Shown here one piece after another: positions 1-24,990 of a DNA stretch of 64,000 nt. This DNA is from Apostichopus japonicus (taxonomy: Eukaryota; Echinodermata; Holothuroidea; Aspidochirotida; Stichopodidae). Made by a program: the position numbers and the translations under genes. Every line of letters begins with the position of its first letter. Positions within the stretch are counted from its first letter, which is position 1. The DNA is taken from the NCBI RefSeq assembly GCF_037975245.1, contig NC_092575.1:2113001-2177000 (forward strand). Direction: 5' to 3'. The notes below the pieces were generated by a model. That model ran no database searches and was not told where the DNA came from. It saw only the letters and a list, made by a program, of their open reading frames with translations.

Positions 1-7858
<7,858 letters not shown>

Positions 7859-8255
7859 CTAAACTTTAGTCTTCACATTAGAAAATGAACAGATGTTTGT
7901 TTTCAGTGTGTTTGTAAGTAAGTTTATTATAGTGATTAGTATTGGATTTGAACAAGAGACCTCACGAAACTCGAACGGTCAAAATTTCTATCTCTTTATA
8001 TTTCCCCCTACTTCGCTCTACCCATCACCATCCACTTAAAAAATAATATATTTAACATCGATTCAAAGAAGCCAAAAGAATATATATATATATTTACGTA
8101 GCGTCAAGTGTTAATAATTCCTTATCTATCGTTACAATATTCAATACAAATATTGAGAAAACCGAATATATTGTAACCCTGCATATACCGTATATTTGTC
8201 GTTTTTAGTTTTTGTTTGTATTCCTTCATTTGGCCCGTATTCATAATTCTACGTT

Positions 8256-8261
8256 ATTAAA
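8256..8261 (+). terminator. Possible polyadenylation signal ATTAAA for the protease gene
   Basis: ATTAAA about 400 bp after the TAA stop at 7856-7858. No closer AATAAA was noticed. Position is plausible but not tested. Confidence 0.25.
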
Positions 8262-8847
8262 CGTCAATGGATAATGTAGACATAATGACTAATCATATCA
8301 TTCACTATATCTATTCATTATTAATTATTAATTATTCATTATGAAAAGGAGAAACAAAAGATCGCTACAGATTTGACGCCCTTTTCATAAATTACTATTA
8401 GCTTAAATATAAAGCAATGTGACTTAAAGAAGACGCCGAACTTGAGAAGACAGTCTTATATGTATATTGACAAGAAAAACTCTGCAGAGATTAGTAAGTC
8501 GAGCAAGATGTCGAAGGACAATATTGGTGCAGGGAGTCCCTGATACATTGAGCGTGGGGGGGGGGGGGGAGTTAGGAAATTAATGACAATTTCTTCGACG
8601 TGTTTTTATATCTAAAACTTGTCCTAAGCTGGGATTATGATTCATTTTGGACAAAAATGAGATATTTCAATAATGTAAGGCTATTTACAGAATGAACAGC
8701 AATAAATGAAATAATGAAATAAATGGGTTGATGGTGGAAATAAAATGACACGCCTCCCCGCCCCCTTCCAACCCTTTCTTTGTGTTGAACATTGTCAATC
8801 AGCTTACATCTAATCCTCTATGAAAATATTAGTTTCCAAGTATTGAA

Positions 8848-8853
8848 TTTATT
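8848..8853 (-). terminator. Polyadenylation signal AATAAA for TPMT
   Basis: The plus strand reads TTTATT here, i.e. AATAAA on the minus strand, about 75 bp beyond the TPMT stop codon (8929-8931). Confidence 0.55.
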
Positions 8854-8928
8854 CCCTAGCAGTATTTTGGTAATATGACTATGGCCAACACCTTGGATCA
8901 CAACATAAGTTAGGAGACTGTTTACACT

Positions 8929-14298
<5,370 letters not shown>

Positions 14299-15589
14299 TT
14301 CGAGAGCTTTGTCAAAGCAGTCGAGAAAATGGCAGTCATGCAGAACTTTTAAGTTCTAGCCCTTTAGTTATAATTCTGTACGCATATACAAGTAACTGTC
14401 TTATATCCACCACATATATAAATACGTTCCGATATACCAGCAAATTCTTCGTCGTAAAACAGATTGAGATGTATAGGGCTACCTTTTCGTTTCGGCTAAG
14501 TATAGCCTAACAATTTAGCTACTATGGGGATAAGTTCATAACCACTGCACAAACAGTGATGCGTTCTGGTGTACACGTATCCTATATGATATGCTATTGC
14601 AATACAACGCTTGTTGACTGTTGCTCCCTGTATGATGGGCCTGCATACTTGAGTATCGTTCTTTTATCAACGTGATCTCTGCAGGTTGACGTTGTCAACA
14701 AAACGAGTCCCTGGTAAATCGGCATAATAGTTAACACGTGACATATCCTGATAGGGTTAGCCAGGCTGTACTCTACTCCATATTTACCAGGGACGCCATT
14801 TCTATGTGTGTTTTGGCCAATATACCAAACTGCACGGGAATTGTTTGTGATCATAACACGGATGTGGTGAGGGGTTGGGAAGGCTGTGGGTGGGGGGGGG
14901 GGGGTCGGGGAGGGTGTTATATCTCACGCCATTACGCAAGCATTTCCACATGGTGGTGCGTTTTATGAAGATGTTTGACATACATGTTTGTATTAAACAC
15001 TGTCCTGGGAAAGAGGTCTATTTTTTATATAATTAAGGGTGCTTAAATCACAGATAATTTGTGACATTTGAGGCAGTTAATGTCATCGTCCCTACAGCAC
15101 GAACACGTCATTCTTTGCCCAATACAATGGGGGGGGGGTACGGGTACGCCGTACGGGTAGCGTAAATACGATGTGAACACTTCGATTGGTCGCAATTCTA
15201 AGAAGATCGGCGATCAATATTCATGAAATATTAAGTTAACCCGCTGCCGAAAACCGTAAAGCTATCAACCGATAAGGCATTCGTTTAATGCCATGATGGG
15301 AGTGTATTTCAAATTATCATTTTATTATAAGCAATTGTGGCCTGAATTTTTATGGGTGGGCCAGAGGCGAATGAAGGATTTCATAATGGAGGTGTACTGT
15401 CCCGGGGTAATTGAAGCCATCACCTTTGTTACTGGGATATAGGGGTCCACCCCCAGAAAAAAAAGGTGGTCAAATGGTCAGTGCATTCTGTCTCATATAT
15501 TAAGACTACGATATAGGCCTACTACATTTAATCACTGTAAGGGCACAAAGATAGTAAGTCCACCCTAAAGAAAGAGATCAATCCGTTTG

Positions 15590-15659
<70 letters not shown>

Positions 15660-16020
15660 CATATATTAATATATATATATATATATCTTTATAATATATA
15701 TATATATATATATAAATAATATTTATATATATATATATATAGGCTATATATATATATATATAGTTGTCTTTTCTCAAATAATAAGAAGTACTGTAAACAT
15801 TACACATGCACCGATGGAGGTGGTCCAATGCGATTTTAACTTCGTTTTGAGAAATTGGAATTAGTGACCAATTCTGGAAAAAAGACAATAGCGAATTTGA
15901 ACTACATAAAATTATGACGTCACAGAAAGAAAATCACCCACAACTTATTTCCTTCAAATGTAAAATTAATTTCGGTAACCTTTGACATGCTCAATTCCGT
16001 AATTATCCAACCTGAGACCA
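14299..16020. other. Intergenic region between TPMT and the secreted-protein gene
   Basis: Upstream of TPMT and downstream of the next minus-strand gene. G-rich runs near 13957, 14892 and 15130, and an AT microsatellite at about 15590-15760. No convincing exon was seen. Confidence 0.5.
15590..15762. repeat. (AT)n microsatellite with GGC interruptions
   Basis: Nearly pure TA dinucleotides with a few AAATA and one TAGGCTATA interruption. Confidence 0.95.
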
Positions 16021-18582
16021 TTACAATGTCAAACATGGAAATATTATCCCAGCGGAGTGACCTTCCGCGAACTTATCCCCTTCGAAACTGGTCTGGGGCA
16101 ATGTCGCTGGTAGGTAAGGAGCTACGTCTCGGAAATATCCCGTTGCGTTGATCAGTGTCATCGACATGGGGCAACGTTTGCTGAAAAGCATCGATTCTTG
16201 AGTGCAAACGTCACTTCCGGCTCGCTGCAATTGACATTGGTAGTCGCGGAATACCTTGCAGTAGCTGACATCTTCGAACAATCTGCCACAACCCCAGTTA
16301 TCGAACGGCATGGGAAAGTCAGTGACGTAATTCTTCTTCCCTGCCAACTCGTTTATGTCCTGTTTCAAAGTTTGTTGTGCAGCTTTGTCGCACAGCTCAT
16401 TGGCATATTGAATATTCAACACCATTACGTCGTCACCTTTAGACATGTATAGATCACCATTATCGGTCATTTCGATTTGATCAACTCGTTCTATGATCTG
16501 AGTGTTCGTGTTGTATGGTAAGAGAACATCTCGAGTACTGTTAGTAAAAATCGCCAAAGCAAGGGTCCCGCGCTTTGATGCCGAAATGAAGGGTAGCGAA
16601 AAAACGATGTAACTGTATTCGACAGCGATACGGTCCTTCAATTCACTCGTCAGTTCATTGTCGAGAGTCAAATCCGTAATCGTTGAGAAAAGAACATCGA
16701 GTTCACCTTGAGATGGGTCAGGAGGAGTGATGGTTTCTAATAACTCCATGTGTACATCTGATAATATAGAGAAGGAGAAAAAACATACGCTCATTGACCA
16801 TTCAGAAAGTTGGTACCCTATAGGCTAACACGCTTGAATAAAACGTATAACCGCCATAATCTCTCAATAATCTAGTCTTGCCAAATCTTCCTTGTACACA
16901 TTTTTTGGGGGGTGGGGGTGGGGGGTAACAATTGATTTCATTGACCATGTATGGTCCTATCTATAATTATCTGTTTTGCTTTTAATACGCTAATGTCTGT
17001 TAGTCACCAAACCATCATCAATACACATCTGAAAATTCCCAATACATAACAACCCTTGCCCCGGGCCCGTTGTTTGAAGTCTTTGCTGTTCGTAATTATA
17101 TAGGTATATTATGAGAATTTGAAAACAATATTCTTTATCGAGTTTTTAAACCGGGCGTATGCAGCCCCTTCTCGACATGCGTTTTTGGTGAGAGCTTCAC
17201 CAGTTCCGTGAAATAATGTTTGGTAAATCTCTTCCCCGAAATTCAGTGGCGGAGCTAGGGGTATATATTGGTCAGGAGGGGCGAGAATGGTCTGTAGGGG
17301 CGCTTTCGACATTATCTAAGCGGAGCGCCACCACAGGTTGGCGCGTAGCGTACAGAAATTTTTTGAGTAAAGATACTCCCTAGATCGCCGGAAATGACCC
17401 TTTCCGGGCCTGGCTAATTTGCAGATAAACGAAGAATAAATAGGTGTCATCGCCAAATTACACCTACAAAATGTGACAAATGTCAATAGGTAGATGAGAG
17501 CGCAATAAAAAAAGTCAATAATCGCGAATAAGTAAAAAGTTGTAAAGAGCTGAAAAGGGCAGTCCATTTGAGTCCGTCAGGGGGGGGGGGGCATCCGCCC
17601 ACCTGACTGTATGGACGCTCCGCCACTGCCGAAATTCTTCAATCGCATAAACTTTGAAATTCATTATAGTCAGTTTCGATGTTTACTATTGTAACAGTGA
17701 CATGTCGAAACTAACTTATAAAAAAATGTTTGTATAGTAGAATTTACTAGACGATACTGCATACACTTACGTCGACTTGAAACTTTGAAAAAGTGAAAAA
17801 AACACTGGTGGAGACTGATTGAGACCAATCAAAGAGAAACATATTTTCAGAATCTGGTAATGGCGTACTAAGCGGGGGTGGGGGTTCTGCCCGGGTACCA
17901 GTAAGAGGGGTGTGTGTCATGCAACAGCTTATCAAAATGAATATTTTTAACTAACAATAGGATAAATTAAGAAACATTTTTGAAAGAAGGAGAATTCCCA
18001 AACTTATAATCAGTTCAAAGCTTTGCCAAAGATACCACCATTTTGAATCAAAGCCACCTTACCTTAACAAAAACTTCTCACACCCTCCCTCCCCTCCCCT
18101 CCCCTTACAATTCTCCCCAAGGACGGCATCCGGTGCACGGGGTGACAAAGAAATTATCCAACTATTCTAGGTACGCCACTGTAATAATGACAAAGCTTAT
18201 AAACCCAAATCTCAAATAATTGCAATTAATTTATTTAGACGAATTAAGGAATAAAAAGCGAAATGCTTTGTTTGTTCTATTTTCTGTTCTGAATGATTTC
18301 CTCAAGTCAACAAGAATTATAATAACTGTAATGAATTTTACATTTAAGAAAATATGATTTATATTTACCATCCTTGCATGGATTATCTCCTTCGGAAACC
18401 CTTTTCTGAAGCTCATTTTCGAGTAGAAATCTTGGAACCTTAAATCTACCGGCCAGTCCATCGATATTGAAATTACGGAGGTCAGCTAAGACCGTTGGCG
18501 TAACACCCTCCGCTGATGTAGAGATGAATGTTGCACTGATGAAGAGCAATGACAGATTCAGAAGAAAATACACGGCCGCCAT
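16021..18582 (-). CDS. Secreted protein of unknown function, two exons, 316 aa
   Basis: Exon 1 is 18582-18369 and exon 2 is 16757-16021; both borders are canonical (ATG/GTAAAT donor, TATTATCAG acceptor), phase 1, and the join leaves one frame ending in TAA. Residues 2-23 are a hydrophobic signal peptide (AVYFLLNLSLLFISATF), preceded by a good start context (CAACATGG). The mature part is mixed alpha/beta in character, has nine cysteines clustered mostly in the second half (NWGCGRLFEDVSYC, YQC, DVCT, KRCP), and N-glycosylation sequons NST and NAT. No transmembrane segment follows the signal peptide. I do not recognise the family; extra exons between the two cannot be excluded, but the phases fit without one. 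Confidence 0.75.
17244..17628. mobile_element. hAT-type MITE, copy 1 (family A)
   Basis: 385 bp starting CAGTGGCGGAGC and ending GCTCCGCCACTG, with a perfect 8-bp target duplication CCGAAATT on both sides (17236-17243, 17629-17636). It sits in the intron of the secreted-protein gene. Related copies are at 48427 and 60476. Too short to encode a transposase. Confidence 0.93.
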
Positions 18583-18613
18583 GTTGACTGTTTGTTGTAT
18601 TATCAACGACGAA

Positions 18614-18620
18614 CTATATA
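18614..18620 (-). promoter_or_regulatory. TATA box of the secreted-protein gene
   Basis: TATATAG on the minus strand, 32 nt upstream of the proposed ATG at 18582. If used it would give a 5' leader of only a few bases and would exclude the in-frame ATG at 18606. Confidence 0.35.
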
Positions 18621-18629
18621 CTGATTTGA

Positions 18630-20950
18630 CTTATTTTGGTTACTTATTTTAATCAGACTTTAATCAATTGCAAAACCTTAAGGTTTTATCATTGGCTCTA
18701 CCTGTAGGGAAATATAAATACTTCTTAATTGGACACGGTTAAACGCGATCATAACTAAGACAATATCATTTCATGACTGAAGTCGTCGGAATAATTTTCT
18801 ACTCTCTATTAATTTTTTCATTGAATATTTTTTATCTATTTTTTTATGCCGATTGGTAATACGGGTACAGTTTATAAATGGCACGTTTGTCGACTGCAGT
18901 TTATGCATCTGTAGTCCAAAAGAGACGTATTTCCCTGTTCCAAAGGCTCATAAAATTATGTAAGTTTAGAAAGAATTGGATATAATCTGTTTGGAGAAAT
19001 GTATACTTATTACCTATAAATACATCTTTGACAGCCTCTTCCTTATCAACAAATGATCTCTGTTCCCCACAACTATGACACAACAATTTGATAAAAGTTC
19101 ATGTTTTCCTCCACTTTCTTCTCGAAATTTTACAGAAAACGACTGGACTGATAATCCAAACTCAAGTGCGTCTATATATGACGGAAGTTCAACTCTTGTG
19201 ATTTCCATAATTTTTTTCATTTTCAGGAATTGGTGAGGAATAAAAGGTTCGTAGTAGGATTCGAGAGTTGGATATACCGCGGATAGTTATATGGACAAAA
19301 AAAAAACAAACAATTTTTAGTGGTTCCTAACGTTCCAAATGTTTACATAAATATGATATTAATATAACGAATCTATCACTGACAATATATTAATTTGGCA
19401 GAATCGCCCTCCGTTACTAATTTGCAGCAATTTTACGCAGTAAAATTATATATATTATTTATGATACATAATATATTTATTATAACGTCCATTAAGTGAA
19501 ACGAAGTGAACCAGAGTTTGTTTTAAGCTACGTTGTGGGGAGTCGTCTAAAGTTTCCCGGAAGACTGGAACATGTTTCCCGCCAGATGGGCTTAGTAGTA
19601 ATGAGAAAATATGATCTGCTACAACGATTTTGGAACAGCGCCCTCGTTTAAGCGCTAGGCACAGCACACTGTTTTCCTGAGCTTTTTTGTCCCGAAATAT
19701 GCCAAAATGCTTCTCAAAAATGGTGCCAAAGTAACGAGTACATTTTTCTCTTTCAACTCAGGGCCAAAGCTAAGAGCTAAAGCTTGCTGGATGTTGGGAG
19801 TGATGAAGGTTTCAGAGGTGTTAAGTTTCCCTCCCAGGAGCAGCGTACTAACATTGTTTGTGACTAAGAAAAGAGGTCAGTTTGTTTACAAGTGACGAAA
19901 ACTTCCGGTTCTCATAGCAGAGCAGCTTTACGGTGCCAAAAAAAAGGCGACTTGTCAGCTATCCAGTGATGGATAGCGCTTAGCTAGACTGTGTAAGTCA
20001 ATGGGGGTTTTAATGAGAAAATATGATCTGCTACAGCGAATTTGGAACAACGCCCACATTCTCAGCTCTAGGCACAGCACAGTGTTTTCCTGAGCTTTTT
20101 TTGGTCCCGATATCTGCCAAAATGCTTCTTAAATGTGGTGCCAAAGTAACAAGTACATTTTTCTCTTCCAACCTTGGATTGGGTAGGGTTAGTAGTTTGT
20201 CTAAAGAGCATGGTAAGTTTATAAAATACCGATACCTATGGTACATTCACATTATTATGGATGCATCCAATTGTGGAGTATAAAATTAGAAGGAAACATA
20301 ACATTATTTATCAGTGTACAACAATGACGTCACGCCTGTTTGCTCCAAGTTCCCTTTTGGTACGAAAGGTGGCAACTTCAACTGTCAATATCTCAAAAAT
20401 GGTATAAAGGAATTGAATGCAAATTATACCAAAATGCTTAGATTATGTTCTTCTTAATCATATCAAAACGATCTTTTGACCTGGACTATTCTTTTAAGTG
20501 ACTCTTTGCCTCGTCTTTCCAATGATATTAAACATTGTGCAACATGATTATGGATTCGAAATTATTTAGAATCATCGTCTAGATGGGTCAACAAAGGGAG
20601 CTAGCCTTTCAATCGAAATATACTCAAACATTAACTTGAGAAAACCGTCGCTGTCGGTTTAATGATATAGCTTTAAAAAAGAGGGCGCTATACCTGTTTA
20701 AAACACATCTTTGTATATTACGCTTAACCAACATTGAGTCTGAATTTAGTAACAGAAGTAACTTGATACGCCTGTGTGGTGAAGCAAAGCAGAAAAAAGA
20801 CCTTGGTACTATTTCTGTGAATGATACAGCCTACCTCTAATGTGAAAGATGGCTATAGGCATTTACTCGTCTTTGATTCACGACGTGAATTCAAATCATG
20901 CGCGTGTGTTTCAAAAAATGCTTGCTGCCTTCGATGCATCACCGTTCAGA
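18630..20950. other. Intergenic sequence left of the tandem array
   Basis: Holds a dispersed duplication (next entry). A minus-strand open stretch at 19220-19014 has a GTAATA donor-like end near 19013, but no confident exon. Just before 20952 lies a 40-bp piece (20898-20935) resembling a plus-strand exon of the duplicated unit. Confidence 0.4.
19597..20180. repeat. Pair of direct repeats about 165 bp long
   Basis: 19597-19760 and 20011-20175 share a similar run beginning ATGAGAAAATATGATCTGC and ending in GTACATTTTTCTCTT. By eye identity is about 85 percent; spacing is about 413 bp. Confidence 0.8.
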
Positions 20951-22338
20951 AGCGAGAATTTAGTCACTGATGTAGGAAAGTTGCAGGGGATGGGGTAGGT
21001 ATGTGAATGGCGTGGGGAGGTTGCCATTGTGGTATACCAAGGATCCAGAAAAAGGTGCAGGCACAAGCGTTTGCCTTTATTCTATAAAGAATGGTGGGAC
21101 CATTGTGACCGGGTAACGCAACGCAACGGAAGATGTGGCAGGCAGCACGTGTGTCTTTGTGAACTGAGTTACGAAACAAGTTGGGCAAGCCACTGAAGTA
21201 CTTTACTATAAATAATAATCAATATACACGATAAAAATATTGTCTCCCTTATAAAATACATTATGTCTAATATATGTCTCTTATAACTAGTACAAACTTT
21301 TCTCACTTCCCAAACGTTGGCGTGCAAATGGACCCCCTACCCCCCCCCCCCCCCCCCCGCCTTCGTTATTTGGGAGAAATGGGATTTGTTCACATTCACA
21401 CAGGGAAGGATTTGACCACTGCTACTGATGTACACCGCCAAATCTTATTCAATGACACCAGATTGCATCTCTTCCTATTATAAAAATCTTTCATTCACTT
21501 CTGCCGTTTCACAAAGGTACATGGCCACAACTAAATTTAAAAAAAATTGAAGTGTGGGGGGGGGGGGCTGAGGTATGTACGATCCCTAATTCCCTCCCTG
21601 AATCCGCGCCTGATACTCTGGTCGCCATTTTGGTCATATTCAGCTCAAATGTTACAAAAAGTACATAAATATTTGCACTATTTGTTGGCATATGAAAATC
21701 TCACCTTTTAAAAATTGTTGTAGTACTCTATACCATTACGTATAACAATTGAAAATCCCGCTACCTGACAAGGTGACGGATTGCAACCATAGTGAGAAAT
21801 ATTTTATAGGTTTCTATGCCAACAGATATCAAAGTGACAATCTATACATTTAATGTTACGAAGGAGTGCAAAAAAATATCCAGGGGTAACATTATAAATT
21901 TGTTAGAATTGCAAAAGTCGAAGCAGCGCCCTATATAATATATGTCGTTTAATCAGGTAAGGCAATGATCAGAACAAAACATTTAATCTAATTATCAAAC
22001 ATATTAGAACATATTGCAACGTAACCAGACTGACCTTATATTGCTATAGCTGTTCATACTTGTCAGCAAAATTTTCTCATTGTTCTGCAGATTACTTAGT
22101 TTTTAATTGTAACATAATTTCCCTTTCTGTACTTTCCGACGTAAACACAGACCTTTTGCTTCTTAATTTGTAAAGCAGCTGTCGATAATGAAATTATGGT
22201 GGATATCGATAAACAATCTTGTGAAGACACCTTTACATTCAACAAAAGGTAACAAAATAGACCAGTTGTTAAGCTTTATAGTCCCTTGATTTCATACATG
22301 TATCTTGTTACCCGTTCTTAATAGCATTAAGTCTTTTA

Positions 22339-22568
22339 GACCAGGCTATGAATGAGCTAGGTATCACCTGGAAGGAGGATTTATCTCATGTGGTTTTTCT
22401 AGACCAAAATTTCATAAGGAAAAGAATATCTTGGATAAAAAGCCCAAATTCTGTACGCACCCCTGAAAAGGGTGGTTTCTTTCTCGTTGGGGGGGGGGTG
22501 GTCCATGAAACAACCACATGAGATAAATCCTCCCTCCAGGTGATACCTAGCTCATTCATAGGCTGGTC
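22339..22568. mobile_element. Long-TIR MITE, unit 1 copy
   Basis: Inverted repeats of about 60 bp beginning GACCAGGCTATGAATGAGC face each other; the left side is flanked by TA. It lies just 5' of the LINE. Confidence 0.75.
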
Positions 22569-23848
22569 ATTGGAATGAAAGGTAGGCATGGTGGAAACTA
22601 ATTAGAAAACTAATTATCAAACTTTCGCCAAAAATAAACTGAAACTGATAAATTTTTCTAAGGCTGCATGACAGTTGACTGTAACTACTTTTATTTTTAG
22701 TGTTTGTTTTTTTGACACCAATCTTATCCAATGCGAAGGAGTATGGCAGATGCGAAACTAACAAGGGATAACAAGAGGAAACAGCAATTTTATTTTTCGT
22801 TATCTGTTAATGAAGCTGAGTTCATTAAAATAGCAAGCTCCAACTTAAAATCAAATAAGGAAGCAGGTAACGATGGTTTTAAGCCAGGTATTATCAAACA
22901 TGTAATTCATTTTATTGCCAAACCCATGACACACGATAATGCTGCACTTGCATCGGCGTCTTCCTCGACCTGTCCAAAGCATTCGACACAATTAACCACT
23001 CCATTTTATTATCCAACCTATCTTTCTACGGAATCAGAGGACCTACCCTAAATTGGCTAGACAGTTATGTCACCAATAGGTTAAAATACACTACATACAA
23101 GAATTCATATTCTGGACTTGGTGAAATCGCCTGTGGTGTGCCTCATGGCTCTGTATTAGGTCCTTTGTTGTTTATTATATACGTTAATGATATCTGCCAT
23201 GTCTCCAACATCGCTCATACAGTCTTATTTGCCGATGACACCAATCTTTTCTTCCACTCGAAGAACGTAAATTCACTCCAAAGTACTCTCTCTTATAAAC
23301 TGGATAAGTTCTGTGATTGGTTCGCAGCAAACAAATTAAGTATTATTATTGATAAGACTTAGTACATTGTTTTTAGTAGTAGAGCAGTTCTTTGGGATAA
23401 GGATATTACGATGAACGGTAAAATAACTAAATGTGTAACTGAAACTAAGTTTCTTGGTATTAATATTGATAGCAAACTTTCTTGGAATAGCCATATTTCG
23501 TCAGTATGTAATATTGTAGCTAAAAATACTGGTAAATTATCTAAACTGAAAAATTTCCCACACAACATGTACTTAGAATGCTATATCAAACATTAGTTCT
23601 GCCACACCTATCCAACTGTACAACTATTTGGTCTGGTACATACAACGTTAACATTGACCGCATAAATATTCTCCAAAAGAGGGCTATACGTCACATTGCT
23701 AATGCCCCACCACTTGAATATACTAGTGGAATATTCAGGTCCCTAAATTTATTAAAACTTGGTGATATTATAACAGTCAAGGTTGCTACCTTTGCTTACA
23801 AAGCATGGAATGGATTACTGCCAGTCACTTTTAATGACTTTATATGTA

Positions 23849-24090
23849 TGTGTAAAAGCAAGTTGGCCTGACGTTTCGATCCTAGCAGGATCTTCTTCAG
23901 AGGCTAAATGAAAAGGAACAGTAACAGAAGGGACAAAAACACGCACAGAATAGCGAGATGAGTAAATGACCAAAATGAATAAAACACAGGAACCCAAATA
24001 CAAGTACAAATACAGAGTAGATAAGGAGAATCACCCAATCACCCAATAGTTTATGGCTGGCTTTTACTTTGTAATCTCTTCGCATATAGA
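23849..24090 (-). mobile_element. Penelope-like fragment nested in the LINE, unit 1
   Basis: A 242-bp insertion flanked by the 13-bp direct repeat GACTTTATATGTA (23836-23848 and 24091-24103). It splits the LINE C-terminal coding sequence. Read on the minus strand it holds the hammerhead-like motif GCCTCTGAAGA...GAAACGTCAGGC, which is known from Penelope-like retroelements. Orientation is opposite to the LINE. Confidence 0.65.
23865..23904 (-). ncRNA. Hammerhead-ribozyme-like motif, unit 1
   Basis: Minus strand: stem I GCCU, core CUGAAGA, stem II GAUCCU/AGGAUC with a three-base loop, GAAA, a minimal palindromic ACGU stem III, cleavage-site GUC, and stem I partner AGGC. One unpaired A lies between the core and stem II. 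Minimal stem III is typical of Penelope-associated hammerheads, which are thought to act as dimers. Activity is not shown. Confidence 0.5.
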
Positions 24091-24609
24091 GACTTTATAT
24101 GTAGTAACAGAGTCTTACATAACCATCACACAAGACAATCCGACAACGCTCATTGCAATTTTTACCATAGTAACATAGGGAAATTCGGTCTTCGTAATAG
24201 AGCAATACAAATTTGGAATGATTTATCGAAAAATTTGAAGTCTATAACTTCAAAATTACTGTTTATTTAATCCTTACCTATATACTGTATTATATATATT
24301 TGTACATATATATATTTTATCCCAGGGAGTCTCCTACCTTCTTAAGTCTTTTTAAGACTTTATAGGAGACTTCCTTTCCCATTGTGCACAATTGGCGATA
24401 AAAAAAACCCATATAAATACAACAACAAAAATAACTCAATAGTTCATAGCTGGCTTTTACTTTGTAATCTCTTCGCATATAGAGAAAGCCTCAGTGTGTT
24501 AAGTTGCTTTTATGCACTGTGTTACGTGACCGTTCTCAAACTCAATGTGGGGAACAGATCACGTGACGTGAAAAGGAAACACACGCTGTAACGCGGAAGT
24601 ACTTAAAAC

Positions 24610-24990
24610 AGACCAGGCTATGAATGAGCTAGGTAACACCTGGAAGGAGGAATTATCTCATGTGGTATTTCTAAACCAGAATTTCATAAGGAATAAGAAT
24701 ATCTTTGGTAAAAAGCCCAAATCCTGAACGCAGCATCGAAAAGGGGGGTTCTTTCTGGTGGGGGGTCCATTTTTTAAGGAAGAAATACCAGAGGTTACAT
24801 TTACACACAAATAGGATAAAATGTGGTTTTTGTAGACCATAATTTCATAAGGAATAAGCCTATATCTTGGGTTAAAAGCCCAAATCCCGAACGCACCCCC
24901 GAAAAAAAATTCGAGGGGGGTCCATTTTTGAAGGGAAAAATACCATAAGTTATATTTACACTCAAATAAGATACACCAAACTCTTATTAA
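24610..24990. repeat. Half-MITE plus two tandem copies of a 170-bp G-rich unit, unit 1
   Basis: Left arm of the long-TIR MITE (GACCAGGCTATGAATGAGC) followed by two diverged direct copies (about 24657-24820, 24821-24976), each with TTTCATAAGGAATAAG, AAAGCCCAAATCC and GGGGTCCATTTTT. Confidence 0.7.

Larger units (their letters stand above)
7859..8928. other. Intergenic gap between convergent genes
   Basis: AT-rich sequence between the 3' ends of the protease (+) and methyltransferase (-) genes. Contains a G-run near 8560-8570 and short AT repeats near 8083-8093. No other gene was recognised. Confidence 0.6.
22731..24270 (+). mobile_element. Dead LINE (jockey-like reverse transcriptase), unit 1 copy
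   Basis: Plus-strand remnants of a non-LTR reverse transcriptase: FLDLSKAFDT-like motif (here shifted), GVP-GSVLGPLLFIIYVNDI, catalytic FADD intact (LFADDTNLF), then a thumb and C-terminal region ending near 24270. It has an internal deletion of roughly 290 bp relative to units 2 and 3 (junction near 22933), a premature TAG at about 23360 and a further frame break at about 23594. Glutamine of PQG is changed to His. Interrupted by a 242-bp insertion (23849-24090). Confidence 0.9.

Noticed and set aside
15565-15888. 107-codon Tyr/Ile-rich minus-strand frame
   Set aside because: Produced by the AT microsatellite.
16198-16452. 84-codon plus-strand frame
   Set aside because: Shadow of exon 2 of the secreted-protein gene on the opposite strand.
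18901-19220. Minus-strand stretch with YIDALEFGL, reminiscent of calcium-channel alpha-2/delta proteins
   Set aside because: Similarity is only a few residues, the frame breaks within 30 codons, and no consistent exon borders were found.
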